A stretch of 64,000 bases of DNA from Candidatus Saccharibacteria bacterium (GTDB taxonomy: Bacteria > Patescibacteriota > Saccharimonadia > Saccharimonadales > Saccharimonadaceae), in NCBI GenBank assembly GCA_016789455.1, contig JAEUQU010000002.1, positions 372,001-436,000 on the forward strand, written 5' to 3'. Positions 24,541 through 33,709 of this stretch are shown piece after piece. The notes under the pieces were generated by a model, which did no database searches, had not been told where the DNA came from, and worked only from the letters and a program-made list of their open reading frames with translations. Positions within the stretch are counted from its first letter, which is position 1; each line of letters starts with the position of its first letter. The translations under genes were made by a program, and so were the position numbers.

Positions 24541-25194
24541 ATGCCGGGCCAGGTAGTGACCACGGTACTGGTGACGGTCGTCAGCCTTCTGCCCTTCGTC
24601 GCCATCGCCATGCTGGTCGTGGTGCGGCAGGCCAGACGGCGGATGTGGGCAGAGCTGGACCGCGACAAGGCGCAGCACCAGCAAGACTGCGAACGGCTCC
24701 TCAAGGCCCAGGAATGCCAGCGCCGTGCCACCGGTGCCGTGCTTGACCGCGCTAAATCGGCCGAGGAGTACGCCGCCGCCTTGGTGTCAGGGCTGCTCAG
24801 GGATGGCATTGACGATCCGTACGAGCTCGCCCAGCTTAACGAGTTTTGGACCGCACTGACCGAATGGGCCTTCTGGCAAGGACGGATGCGCCTGCTGAGC
24901 GATTTTAACGCGCAGCGGACGGCCATGCTGGAGGCGATGCAGTTGGCGGAGCGGAACGGCGAGTCGAGGGTCATCAGGACTATCGACGGAGAAAAGCTGC
25001 GCGCTTACGCTGACGAACAGTGCGGATGGGGGCCGGTGATCCAAGCCGCCCGGCGCGATGTGCGCGTGCTGGAGGACCTTATGGCACAACAGCTGGCCGG
25101 CTGTGAGCACACTCTCCTCCGTCTGAAGCGCGCCGCCGCCGCAGTCAGCCAGTGGCTGCCGGACGAGATTCGGCAGGGTGCGGCACGGCCGTAA
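24541..25194 (+). CDS. Unknown membrane-anchored coiled-coil protein
   Basis: A 217-residue protein with one N-terminal hydrophobic segment (about 5-28) followed by RQARRR, which places the rest in the cytoplasm. Residues 35-110 are charged and heptad-like (coiled coil). Three cysteines are scattered. AAAGGAA precedes the ATG by 5 bases, and this start is preferred over an open extension to 24454. A terminator follows directly. Monocistronic and GC-rich like the other solo genes in this window. No family recognised. Confidence 0.62.
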   Translation: MPGQVVTTVLVTVVSLLPFVAIAMLVVVRQARRRMWAELDRDKAQHQQDCERLLKAQECQRRATGAVLDRAKSAEEYAAALVSGLLRDGIDDPYELAQLNEFWTALTEWAFWQGRMRLLSDFNAQRTAMLEAMQLAERNGESRVIRTIDGEKLRAYADEQCGWGPVIQAARRDVRVLEDLMAQQLAGCEHTLLRLKRAAAAVSQWLPDEIRQGAARP

Positions 25195-25201
25195 GCAGTA
25201 C

Positions 25202-25233
25202 ACCCCGGGCGCAGGCCATGCGTCCGGGGTTTT
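25202..25233 (+). terminator. Intrinsic terminator
   Basis: 12-bp stem (25202-25213 / 25219-25230, one G-T pair) ending in four T, 7 bases after the stop of the coiled-coil gene. Confidence 0.8.
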
Positions 25234-25349
25234 CATATTGTGTTCTTATGGTATAGTTTTGATTACTCCTCATGCATGTGAGGTCCACCGCGAAAGCGGA
25301 TGGTGCATAGTGCGCCAATCAAGCTCCACGAAGATACCAGGGAGATGCC

Positions 25350-25715
25350 ATGACGACCGAGGCTGCCTACAGGCTGTTCAAAATCCACATCCCGGTCGAC
25401 ATCCTGCACATCGTCGGCGGCCCCAGCAACCTCCAGTTCACGGAGGTCATGGACCAGCTCAACGCCGGCGGTACGGAGTCCGTGGAGCTGGTGTTTACGC
25501 TCAAGACCGGCGCCAGCACGACCGCCTTTACGGCGCGGCTTGCCGTGTGCTCGATCGGCGAGACCGATGAAGGCACCTACGGCTTCGTCGTGGTGTACAA
25601 CGACTGGGAGCTCTCTGGCGTGTACAACACCGAGACCGGCAACGGCCACCTGGCACCTGCCCGCCAGCGCCACCTGCTCGGTGCCTCCCAGCGGCGGCGC
25701 CGTGCCAACACATGA
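25350..25715 (+). CDS. Unknown 121-residue protein
   Basis: A soluble protein with a beta-rich middle (VELVFTLKTGAS, YGFVVVYNDWELSGVYN) and a very basic C-terminal tail ending in several Arg, which could bind nucleic acid. GGGAG lies 6 bases before the ATG. A TATAGT box near 25253 would give a leader of about 90 bases containing a CCGC-GAAA-GCGG hairpin. Terminator directly downstream; monocistronic. No family recognised. Confidence 0.6.
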   Translation: MTTEAAYRLFKIHIPVDILHIVGGPSNLQFTEVMDQLNAGGTESVELVFTLKTGASTTAFTARLAVCSIGETDEGTYGFVVVYNDWELSGVYNTETGNGHLAPARQRHLLGASQRRRRANT

Positions 25716-25724
25716 TGCGGAGAG

Positions 25725-25753
25725 CCCGCCGGCCACCTGGTCGGCGGGTTTTT
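25725..25753 (+). terminator. Intrinsic terminator
   Basis: 10-bp GC-rich stem (25725-25734 / 25739-25748) and five T. Confidence 0.88.
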
Positions 25754-25914
25754 CACGCGCTACAGCGGCCCGTTCTTTTACACAGGCCAGGCTCCGGATT
25801 CCTTCCTTTTTCCGGTTGTCTAAGCATTATGAGATAAGGTATCATAGTGGAAATAATAAAAACGTAAAACTGTAAATAGGGACTTCAAGCTACAATCGCT
25901 GTTAAAAAATCCTC

Positions 25915-25943
25915 TTGACAAAAAAGCGAATTTGTGCTAGTAT
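25915..25943 (+). promoter_or_regulatory. Promoter of the exopolysaccharide operon
   Basis: Consensus TTGACA (25915-25920), 17-base spacer, TAGTAT (25938-25943), 54 bases before the TTG start. The AT-rich stretch at 25800-25914 holds no other clear feature. Confidence 0.85.
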
Positions 25944-25997
25944 CAAGACGTTTAGAGACGTATCAGTAAACAATAACTCTTATTAAAGGATGCCATC

Positions 25998-26777
25998 TTG
26001 AGTGAACATGCCGTCACGCTGTCTATCGTTGTGCCGACTCTGAATGAGGCGGGCAACGTCGCACTCCTGCTCCAGCGCATCGCCGCCAATCTGCAGCCGG
26101 CCGGCATCGCTTATGATGTCCTGTTCATCGATGACCATTCAACCGATGGTACGGTAGAGACCATCAAGAGCCTTGCCGGTACGTATCCGGTCAGCGTCAG
26201 CCTTAAGCACGGCCGCCGCGGCAAGGCGTATTCCATCCTGCAGGGCATCGATGAGGCCCGCGGCGAACTTATCTGTATGATCGACGCCGATCTGCAGTAC
26301 CCGCCCGAGGCCATAAGCGCAATGGTCAAATATATTACAGACAACAAAGCCGATGTGGTATTAAGTCAACGTGTGACTCACAACACCAGCCCGCTGCGCC
26401 AGCTCAGTAGTAAGGTTTACAATTTCTTCTTTACCAAGCTGTTATTCGGCATCGATTACGATACGCAATCCGGCCTGAAAGTCTTCCGCCGCGAAATCAT
26501 GCAGGACATGCAGCTGCACCCGTCTCCATGGAGCTTCGATCTGGAATTCATAGTTGAATGTCTGCTGCGCGGCTACCGGGTCGTCAGTCACGAGGTCGAA
26601 TTTGCCTCGCGCCATAGCGGCAAGGCCAAGTTAAGCGTTTTCACAGCTACCCTTGAGTTAATTAAGGCGACCCTGCAACTATGGATTCGTGTGCCGCGCG
26701 GACAGGTCCGTGCCGGCTTCGCGCGTAATCGCCAGCGGGCCATCCATCACAACATTTCCTCGGAGACCACAGCATGA
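25998..26777 (+). CDS. Family 2 glycosyltransferase, dolichol-phosphate mannosyltransferase type
   Basis: A 259-residue GT2 enzyme. VVPTLNEAGN near 12, IDDHSTDGT near 46 and MIDADLQYPPE near 96 are the donor-binding and metal-binding motifs of polyprenyl-phosphate glycosyltransferases. There is no membrane segment, so it is probably cytoplasmic or peripheral. The start is a TTG with AAAGGA 7 bases upstream. It is the first of four overlapping genes and likely makes a polyprenyl-phosphate sugar donor, which would feed the GT39-like transferase at the end of the operon. Confidence 0.85.
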   Translation: MSEHAVTLSIVVPTLNEAGNVALLLQRIAANLQPAGIAYDVLFIDDHSTDGTVETIKSLAGTYPVSVSLKHGRRGKAYSILQGIDEARGELICMIDADLQYPPEAISAMVKYITDNKADVVLSQRVTHNTSPLRQLSSKVYNFFFTKLLFGIDYDTQSGLKVFRREIMQDMQLHPSPWSFDLEFIVECLLRGYRVVSHEVEFASRHSGKAKLSVFTATLELIKATLQLWIRVPRGQVRAGFARNRQRAIHHNISSETTA

Positions 26778-27943
26778 AACGGCTCGCAACATTTATTTTC
26801 TGTGCACTCCTGGTCGTCGCGGCGGCCTTCTTTGCGAGCACTGCTTATGCCAACCGCCTGGCTGAGACCGGTGGTCAGCGTGTGCCGCAGATTTACTCTC
26901 CGAACCGCCTGACGCTCGAGCTGTGGAGCGCATTCAAGAAGAATATGGTCGAAGAAGGCACGGGGCGCACCATCCAAAAGGATCTGGGCGGCGACTCGAC
27001 TGCCAGCGGCCAGGCCATGACCATGCAGCGCGCCGTCTGGATGGACGACCCCAAGACGTTTGATGCCAGCTGGCAATGGACCAAGGACAATCTGCAGACG
27101 GAAGAATACCACTTCTCCGGCAGTTTCGGTGAGCTGGTCAACGGCAATTACGGTATCAAGAGTACCGAGACGAGTGCCGGTGCCGACGCCAGTGTCGCCT
27201 ATGGCCTGATCATGGGTTCGGCGCGGTGGCGCGAAGGGAAGTACCTCTGGGATGCCCGTCCGGTCATGGTGGCCCTCTGGCGCGACCACGTAGTTGAGAT
27301 CGATGGCAAACCGGTCCTGGTGTCCGACAAAGAGGCTGGCACCCTGCGTCCTGCTGACTTTGCGCCGTACATGTACCGCACCTTTGCCAAGGTCGACCCC
27401 AGCCACGACTGGGCGGCCGTGATGGAGAACACCTATGATCTGCTGGTTGCGGCTCGCGAAGACCAGCCGGACAAGCTGCTGGCGGCCGAATACACACTCG
27501 ATACCACCGGCGCGACGCCTGTTCTGACTTCTCCTGAGGATGACGCAGCTGCCATTGCCCAACGCGACCTGGCCCTGGCCTACCACTTGACCCTCGACAG
27601 CACCTGGTACAAGGACGCCCGCGCCCGTGAGCTGCTGGCCAGCTTCAAGCCGCTTGGCGGCTACTGGCACAAGCACCAGGAGTTGGTGACGGGCTACCGC
27701 GCCGACGGTGCTGCTGATTCCGTGGCTGATGTCCCTGCCAATTACGGCATGCTGATCGGCTACTTCATGACCTATGACCGCGCTGCTGCCGACGCCATCT
27801 ACCAGCGCAAACTCCTTACTCTCTACAATCCTGACACCCAGTCCTGGGCGCGCGAACTTGGTTATCGTGACGACACCTGGGCCTGGCTCGGCATTGCGCT
27901 GTATAACGACGATCTGACTAACATTGGGGGACTCTATGAATAA
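26774..27943 (+). CDS. Secreted GH8-like glycoside hydrolase
   Basis: A 389-residue exported protein with a signal peptide ending AYA near 26. The body resembles glycoside hydrolase family 8 (BcsZ-like endoglucanases): alternating Trp-rich helices, GADASVAYGLIMGSARW in the position of the catalytic Asp motif, and a late YGMLIGYFM. It overlaps the GT2 gene by 4 bases and the synthase gene by 8 bases. In cellulose operons such enzymes trim the nascent chain; the same role is inferred here. The GH8 assignment is by pattern only. Confidence 0.68.
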   Translation: MKRLATFIFCALLVVAAAFFASTAYANRLAETGGQRVPQIYSPNRLTLELWSAFKKNMVEEGTGRTIQKDLGGDSTASGQAMTMQRAVWMDDPKTFDASWQWTKDNLQTEEYHFSGSFGELVNGNYGIKSTETSAGADASVAYGLIMGSARWREGKYLWDARPVMVALWRDHVVEIDGKPVLVSDKEAGTLRPADFAPYMYRTFAKVDPSHDWAAVMENTYDLLVAAREDQPDKLLAAEYTLDTTGATPVLTSPEDDAAAIAQRDLALAYHLTLDSTWYKDARARELLASFKPLGGYWHKHQELVTGYRADGAADSVADVPANYGMLIGYFMTYDRAAADAIYQRKLLTLYNPDTQSWARELGYRDDTWAWLGIALYNDDLTNIGGLYE

Positions 27944-29492
27944 ATCCGATTCGCGCTTCGCATTCCTGCGGGGTACTGCCAGCAAGCCGCTACTGCTCGT
28001 CAATATACTGTTGTCGATCATGTACTTCATCGTCATCACGTTCTTCTTTGAGCACGGCAACCCCATTCTGTTCTCGCTGCTGATCGCCGGTGAAGTCTTC
28101 CACCTCTGGCAGATCATCGGCTACTGTTACACCGTCTGGGAAATGAAGAATGACAGCGTTTTTGCGCCGCACTTCGCCCGGCCGGTCGATGTCTTCATCA
28201 CCGTGGCCGGTGAGCCGGTTGAAATTATCGAAGAGACCGCCCGCGCGGCGCTCGCCATGGATTACCCAAGCTTCACTGTCAACATCCTTAACGACGGCTA
28301 TGTGGCCAAGAAGGATAACTGGCAGGATGTCGTCCGTCTGGGCGAGGAGCTCGGTATCAACGTCATCACGCGCACCACGCCGGGCGGTGCCAAGGCAGGG
28401 AACATCAATAACGCCCTGCGTGAGACCAGTAACCCCTACGTCGTCATCTTCGACGCCGACCACGTGCCATACCCATCATTCCTGCGTGAGACCATGGGCT
28501 ATTTCATCGACCCCAAGATGGGCTTTGTGCAGACGCCGCAGTTCTACCACAACCAGGGCATTAACGGCGTGACACAAGTGGCCTGGGACCAGCAGTCGTT
28601 GTTCTTCGGCCCGATCATGGCTGGTAAAAACCGCCTGGGCTCGGTCTTTATGTGCGGCACCAACATGGTGCTTGCCCGGGAGGCCCTGACGGATGCCGGC
28701 GGCATGTGTGAGTTCAACATCGCCGAAGATTTCCTGACCTCGCTGTTCATGCACGAAAAAGGCTGGAAGAGTGTCTACGTGCCAAAAGTACTGGCCGAAG
28801 GCCTGGCACCCGAAGACTTCCTGTCGTACTACAAGCAGCAGTACCGCTGGACGCGCGGCAGCCTTGAGGTCATCTTCAAGTTCAACCCGCTGTTCCGCCG
28901 CGGTCTGAACTTCAAGCAGAAGATGCAGTACCTGATTTCCGCCAGCTACTACCTTTCCGGCGTGGTCGTGCTGATTGACGCGCTGCTGCCCATCATTTTC
29001 CTGTTCACCGGCCTGACCGCCATCACTACTTCTACCATGACCCTGGCGCTGGTCTTCATGCCGTACATCTTTGTCAGCCTGTATCTGCTGCAATCGACCA
29101 GTAACTACGCCTATACCTTCCAGGCTATCTCGTTCTCTATCAGCTCGTTCTTCCTGCAGATCCGCGCCCTCATCGCGGTGCTGCTCAACCAGAAGACTTC
29201 GTTCGTCGTCACCTCCAAGCAGGCTATCCAAGGCAACTTCCTGTACCTGGTGGTGCCGCAGATCGCCTATATCGTGCTGACTATCGCCGGGTCAATCGTC
29301 GCTTTCAACCGCGAAGGCATGTCGGCGTCGCTGCTGGCCAACCTGGCCTGGGCGTTGGTGACCGTGGCGTGTTTCATCCCGTTCATCATGGCCGCAGCGC
29401 CAAAACTGAGCCTGCCGGGTGCCAAGTGGCTGCAACGTCCGAGCAAGCGCCGGGCGGCCCATCAGCCCGTACCTGTGGAGCATGTGTCATGA
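27936..29492 (+). CDS. Cellulose-synthase-like processive glycosyltransferase
   Basis: A 518-residue membrane GT2. Two N-terminal membrane helices (about 15-60) are followed by the catalytic domain with NDGYVAKKD near 108, FDADH near 175, TPQFYH near 200 and QYRWTRG near 305 (the D, DxD and QxxRW motifs of processive beta-glycan synthases), then about five C-terminal helices. ATG 27936 is preferred over an in-frame TTG 12 bases earlier. No PilZ domain is visible, so control by cyclic-di-GMP is not indicated. The probable product is a beta-linked glucan or related polymer. Confidence 0.88.
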   Translation: MNKSDSRFAFLRGTASKPLLLVNILLSIMYFIVITFFFEHGNPILFSLLIAGEVFHLWQIIGYCYTVWEMKNDSVFAPHFARPVDVFITVAGEPVEIIEETARAALAMDYPSFTVNILNDGYVAKKDNWQDVVRLGEELGINVITRTTPGGAKAGNINNALRETSNPYVVIFDADHVPYPSFLRETMGYFIDPKMGFVQTPQFYHNQGINGVTQVAWDQQSLFFGPIMAGKNRLGSVFMCGTNMVLAREALTDAGGMCEFNIAEDFLTSLFMHEKGWKSVYVPKVLAEGLAPEDFLSYYKQQYRWTRGSLEVIFKFNPLFRRGLNFKQKMQYLISASYYLSGVVVLIDALLPIIFLFTGLTAITTSTMTLALVFMPYIFVSLYLLQSTSNYAYTFQAISFSISSFFLQIRALIAVLLNQKTSFVVTSKQAIQGNFLYLVVPQIAYIVLTIAGSIVAFNREGMSASLLANLAWALVTVACFIPFIMAAAPKLSLPGAKWLQRPSKRRAAHQPVPVEHVS

Positions 29493-31096
29493 ACCGTCTT
29501 GCTGATGATATCAAGAAGCCGGTCGTCGCCAAGAAGACGGACCAGCCGGTAAGCAAGCCGGCGGAAAAAGCCGCCGAGCAGGCCGAAGCACCCAAGAAGC
29601 GCGGTTTTGATTGGGGCAGGCTCCTGGTCGGTGCCGTCATCGCCGCCTGCATGGCCGGTGTGGTGTTGATCTCTCAACTCTTTCTTATCGACAACAGCCT
29701 GCGCCTGGACGAGAGCCAGAGCGTCTGGCAGGCCTCGCATAGCCTCAGCGGTATGCTTGGCGTGGTGGCACAGGACGTCCATATGCCGCTGTACCACATC
29801 CTGCTGCAGCAGTGGATGCACCTCTTCGGCGATAGTGTCGTCAGTGTACGCTCTATGTCGATGGTATTCTTCCTGGCGACGATTCCGTTTGTCTATCTGT
29901 TGGCCAGGTTGGTGCTTTCACGCAAGTGGTCGCTGATAGTGACCATCCTCTTCAGCCTGTCGCCGTTCATGAACTGGTATGCCAACGAGGCGCGTATGTA
30001 CACCTTGCTGGTGTTCTTTGCGGCGGCCAACCAGTACTTCTACGCCCGTATACTCAAGGACGGCAAGGGGTGGTTCGGCTACCTGCTGACCACCATCTTC
30101 GGCGCTTATTCGCATTACTTCTTCATGTTCAACCTGCTGGCCCAGGCCATGTTCTACCTGGTCAACCGTAAGAAGTACTTCAGGCCCGGCATGTTCAAAC
30201 GCTTCATCGGCGTCATGGTGGCGCTGGCCGTAGCCCTGTCACCCTGGGTGGCCTACTTCATCATGTCCGGTCTGGCCAGCAACACCCGGCCGCTGATTGA
30301 GCGTCCGACGGCGGTCAACTTCTTCAACGTCTACTCGCAGTTCCTGTTCGGTTTCCAGACGGACGCCGTCAACACGGCCATCGTCTCGCTTTGGCCGCTG
30401 ATTCTGATCATCGCCTTCTTCACGGTCAAGCGCCACCTGCGCATGGACCGCGTGGTAGCCTATCTGCTGACCATGGCCTTCGTACCGATTATTGTGGCGT
30501 TCGCGCTCAGCTTCGTAGTGACGCCATTCTTTTTGAGCCGCTACATGGTGTCGGCCATCGCGCCGCTGACCATCGCGCTGGTCTGGCTGATCAGCCGCTA
30601 TGGGCCCAAGTTCTCGACGCTGCTGATCACGCTCTGGTTCCTGATCGTTGGCGCTACCTTCACGCAGCAGCTAGCCAGCGCTGATACGCCGGTGAAGGAA
30701 GACTTTAAGGCCGCAGCCCAGAGCATTGAGAAGACATCGTCCGTGCATGACATCATCGTGCTTTCCAGCCCGTTCACCGTGTATCCATTTGAATACTACT
30801 ACGACGGCCCGCTGCAGATCCGCACCTTGCCGCTCTGGGACCGCCAGAACATTGGCGCCGTCCCAACCTTCAGCGAGGAACGTTTGCCCGAAGAAGTCGA
30901 GACCCTCAAAGAAGGTCACGACTACATCTACCTGCTCCTGAGCTATGACCAGGGCTACGAAGAAGAGATCTACCAGCACTTCAACATGCGTTACGAAAAA
31001 GTGAAGACGCAGAAGTTCTCCAACGACCTCACCCTGCATGTCTACCGCGTCGGCTACGACGTCATGCCTGAAGTGCTGCCGACCGTCGACCAGTAG
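29489..31096 (+). CDS. GT39/ArnT-like integral membrane glycosyltransferase
   Basis: A 535-residue protein. A Lys/Ala-rich cytoplasmic tail (1-45) precedes about ten membrane helices. LRLDESQSVWQ just after the first helix is the D-E motif of GT-C enzymes that use polyprenyl-phosphate sugars, and HMPLYH follows. The C-terminal 130 residues are soluble. It overlaps the previous gene (ATGA). It probably uses the donor made by the first operon gene to modify protein, lipid or the nascent polymer outside the membrane. Confidence 0.8.
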   Translation: MNRLADDIKKPVVAKKTDQPVSKPAEKAAEQAEAPKKRGFDWGRLLVGAVIAACMAGVVLISQLFLIDNSLRLDESQSVWQASHSLSGMLGVVAQDVHMPLYHILLQQWMHLFGDSVVSVRSMSMVFFLATIPFVYLLARLVLSRKWSLIVTILFSLSPFMNWYANEARMYTLLVFFAAANQYFYARILKDGKGWFGYLLTTIFGAYSHYFFMFNLLAQAMFYLVNRKKYFRPGMFKRFIGVMVALAVALSPWVAYFIMSGLASNTRPLIERPTAVNFFNVYSQFLFGFQTDAVNTAIVSLWPLILIIAFFTVKRHLRMDRVVAYLLTMAFVPIIVAFALSFVVTPFFLSRYMVSAIAPLTIALVWLISRYGPKFSTLLITLWFLIVGATFTQQLASADTPVKEDFKAAAQSIEKTSSVHDIIVLSSPFTVYPFEYYYDGPLQIRTLPLWDRQNIGAVPTFSEERLPEEVETLKEGHDYIYLLLSYDQGYEEEIYQHFNMRYEKVKTQKFSNDLTLHVYRVGYDVMPEVLPTVDQ

Positions 31097-31129
31097 GGTT
31101 GCCGATGCGCGCCCCCTCTGGTGGCATGC

Positions 31130-31135
31130 TATACT
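31130..31135 (+). promoter_or_regulatory. -10 box of hisS
   Basis: TATACT 22 bases before the ATG; no convincing -35 box. Confidence 0.45.
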
Positions 31136-31157
31136 AAGGTGTAACTAAAAAACCACT

Positions 31158-32498
31158 ATGTCTTATCTATCGACCCAACCATACAAAGGCGCCCGCGACT
31201 ACTACCCGCAGGACAAGCGCCTCCAGAACTACATCTTTGCCACCTGGTGCCGCGTGGCCGAGAGCTACGGCTACGAGGAATATATGACGCCGCTGCTGGA
31301 AAGCTATGACATCTTTGCCGCCAAGACCGGCCAGGAGATTGTCAACGAGCAGACCTACAGCTTTACCGACCGCGGTGACCGCCGCGTGGTCATCCGCCCC
31401 GAGATGACACCGGGCGTCAGCCGCTTGGTGGCTGCCCGCCGGCAGGAGATGGCTTATCCGGCCCGGCTGTATTCCATTGCCAACTTTATGCGCTACGAAC
31501 GTCCGCAGAAGGGGCGCGAGCGGGAGTTCTGGCAGATGAATGTCGACCTGTTCGGGGTGGCCGGCATGCAGGCTGACCTAGAGATTGTCAGTATGGCCGA
31601 CGGTATCATGAAGGCCTTTGGCGCCACCGAGAAGATGTACGTTATCAAACTCAACAGCCGCAAGCTGATCAACGTCATGATGAGCGAGTATCTGCAACTT
31701 GACGTCATGCAGACCGAACTGATGATCAAGCTGTTCGACCGCAAGGATAAGATCTCACCGCACGAGTTCCGTGAGGCTGCGGCCGACATCTTTGATGATG
31801 ACCAGGCCGAGGCCGGGCTGTTGAAGATCGCCGAGCTGGTCGGCGCCAAGACCATGCAGGAGCTGCCAAAACCGGTGCGCGACAGCGCCGCCGTCCGCGA
31901 AGTGCAGAGCCTGTTCGACCAACTGCGCGCCCGCGGCGTCCACACCGCCGTCTTTGACATTACGCTGATGCGCGGCTTCGACTATTACACCGACATCGTC
32001 TTTGAGGTCTTTGACCTCCACCCCGATAACCGCCGCGCCATGTTCGGCGGCGGCCGCTACGACGGCTTGGTCAGCCTGTTCGGCGTCGAGACGGTGCCGA
32101 CTGTCGGCATGGCTCCGGGCGCCACTATGATGGAAGAATTCCTGCGCACCCACAAGCTGGTGCCGGAGCTGCGCCCGGCGACTGAGGCCTACATGATTAT
32201 CCTGGGCGAGGACCACCTGGCCGGCGCCCAGGTGCTAGCCGACAGGCTGCGTGCCGAAGGCGTCAACGTGGCCGTCGATATTACCGGCCGCAAGCTCGAT
32301 AAGCAGATCAAGGCCGCCGTCAAGATGGATGTGCCGTTTCTGATCTTCATCGGTGCCGACGAGCTGCGCGAAAACCGTTTTACCGTCAAGTTCACCCGCG
32401 AAAGCCAGGAGCACAAGATGAGCTTTGAGCGTCTGGTCGCCACCATCCACGACCATCGCGTCAAGGACGGCCCGATTCAGGACGTACTCGAGGCGTAA
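31158..32498 (+). CDS. hisS: Histidyl-tRNA synthetase
   Basis: A 446-residue class II synthetase. Motif 2 (MRYERPQKGREREFWQ near 115) and the His-specific RGFDYYTD near 272 are intact, and the C-terminal anticodon domain starts near 340. In motif 3 the usual G-x-G-x-ER reads GMAPGATMM near 317, so the conserved Arg is missing, a variant I associate loosely with HisRS of reduced-genome CPR bacteria. Upstream leader about 20 bases. A TrmH-family gene follows after 14 bases. Confidence 0.93.
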   Translation: MSYLSTQPYKGARDYYPQDKRLQNYIFATWCRVAESYGYEEYMTPLLESYDIFAAKTGQEIVNEQTYSFTDRGDRRVVIRPEMTPGVSRLVAARRQEMAYPARLYSIANFMRYERPQKGREREFWQMNVDLFGVAGMQADLEIVSMADGIMKAFGATEKMYVIKLNSRKLINVMMSEYLQLDVMQTELMIKLFDRKDKISPHEFREAAADIFDDDQAEAGLLKIAELVGAKTMQELPKPVRDSAAVREVQSLFDQLRARGVHTAVFDITLMRGFDYYTDIVFEVFDLHPDNRRAMFGGGRYDGLVSLFGVETVPTVGMAPGATMMEEFLRTHKLVPELRPATEAYMIILGEDHLAGAQVLADRLRAEGVNVAVDITGRKLDKQIKAAVKMDVPFLIFIGADELRENRFTVKFTRESQEHKMSFERLVATIHDHRVKDGPIQDVLEA

Positions 32499-32512
32499 GG
32501 GAAACTGTTGCT

Positions 32513-33319
32513 ATGCCGGTCAACCCGTATCCTATTTCCAGCCGCCAGAACCCCAAGCTCAAGCACATCAACGCGCTGCGGCGGAGCCATTACCGCAAAA
32601 AGACGGGCGAATTCCTGATTGAGGGCTTCCGTGAGCTTGAGCGGGCCGTGGCCAGCGGCCGGGTGGAGTTTGGCATGGTGCTTATCTCGCGCGAGTGCTT
32701 CCTGGGCAAGAATGAATGGCAGCTGCTGGAGAAGATTCCGGTAGAGATCTTTGAAGTGCCAAAGCATATGTTCGAGGATCTGTCGTATCGCGACCGGCCG
32801 GACGGGCTGATGGCGGTGGCGAAGCAGTTCGTGTTTCCAACCCTTACTGATGCCACCTTGCGGGAGCGGCCGCTGCTGGTAATTGAAGGCGTCGAGAAGC
32901 CGGGCAATGCCGGCACTATCTTTCGTACCGCCGAGGGTGCCGGTTTTACTGACATAGTCATTGCCGATCCGCGCGTCGATCTGTTCAACCCCAATGTGGT
33001 GCGGGCCAGTACGGGCGTCATGTTCAACCTCAACGTCATGCAGCAGTCGATTGAGTCGGTGTATGAGTGGCTGAAGCAGCATGGCTGGACCATCGTGGCC
33101 ATCACGCCGGAGGGCAAAGAGTCTGTCTACGATGTGGATCTGACAGGGAAGGTGGCGTTGGTCTTTGGCTCTGAGCAATATGGGCTGAGTGAATATGCCC
33201 GGGCCCACTACGATATCGGCGCGTCCCTGCCGATGCTGGGGGCGGCGGATAGTCTGAATTTGGCGATGTGTGCGGGTATTATTATGTATGAATCAAATCG
33301 CCAAGGCACTGTTAAATAA
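32513..33319 (+). CDS. TrmH/SpoU-family RNA 2'-O-methyltransferase
   Basis: A 268-residue SPOUT methyltransferase. An N-terminal L30e-like substrate-binding domain (SSRQNPKLKHINALRR, EGFRELERA) precedes the knotted SAM domain with EGVEKPGNAGTIFRTAEG near 125, FGSEQYGLS near 220 and SLNLAMCAGIIMYE near 244. Closest in layout to 23S rRNA methyltransferases of the RlmB or TsnR type; the exact target nucleotide is unknown. In operon with hisS. Confidence 0.9.
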   Translation: MPVNPYPISSRQNPKLKHINALRRSHYRKKTGEFLIEGFRELERAVASGRVEFGMVLISRECFLGKNEWQLLEKIPVEIFEVPKHMFEDLSYRDRPDGLMAVAKQFVFPTLTDATLRERPLLVIEGVEKPGNAGTIFRTAEGAGFTDIVIADPRVDLFNPNVVRASTGVMFNLNVMQQSIESVYEWLKQHGWTIVAITPEGKESVYDVDLTGKVALVFGSEQYGLSEYARAHYDIGASLPMLGAADSLNLAMCAGIIMYESNRQGTVK

Positions 33320-33384
33320 TCGATACACTGCCACGTTTATAACCGCTATGCTGGTCACGTCAACCTAAGCAGGAGTACCTGATC

Positions 33385-33573
33385 ATGAGTGGCACTACAG
33401 ACAAGATGGCCGGCAAGGCCAAAAAGACCATCGGTAAGATGACCGATAATAAGAAAATGCAGGCAGAAGGCAAGACCCAGGAAACCAAGGGTAAGATGAA
33501 GTCTGGCATGAAGGATGCGGGCGAGACGCTCTCGCGCAAGACAGACGACACCAGTCGTAAGCACGTACTCTAG
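33385..33573 (+). CDS. CsbD-like general stress protein
   Basis: A 62-residue, Lys/Gly/Thr-rich hydrophilic protein with a KMAGKAKKTIGKMTD start and repeated K-x-x-G-K units, matching the CsbD family of small stress proteins whose function is not defined. CAGGAG lies 9 bases before the ATG. Monocistronic, with a TATGCT box at 33347-33352 and a strong terminator. Confidence 0.8.
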   Translation: MSGTTDKMAGKAKKTIGKMTDNKKMQAEGKTQETKGKMKSGMKDAGETLSRKTDDTSRKHVL

Positions 33574-33608
33574 CTGGCGGCGTGCTATATGTAGCTGAGA
33601 AGTAAGCG

Positions 33609-33652
33609 GGCTCGCCGGATACGTCGTAACGCGTATCCGGCGAGCCGTTTTT
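33609..33652 (+). terminator. Intrinsic terminator
   Basis: 15-bp perfect stem (33609-33623 / 33632-33646) and a T-run, downstream of the CsbD-like gene. Confidence 0.92.
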
Positions 33653-33671
33653 AAAAGCAACCTCCTTATGG

Positions 33672-33700
33672 TTGGCCTAATCCCCCAATCAGTCTATAAT
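33672..33700 (+). promoter_or_regulatory. tig promoter, near-leaderless
   Basis: TTGGCC (33672-33677), 17-base spacer, TATAAT (33695-33700); the -10 box ends 9 bases before the ATG at 33710. Confidence 0.8.
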
Positions 33701-33709
33701 TGCACAGAT

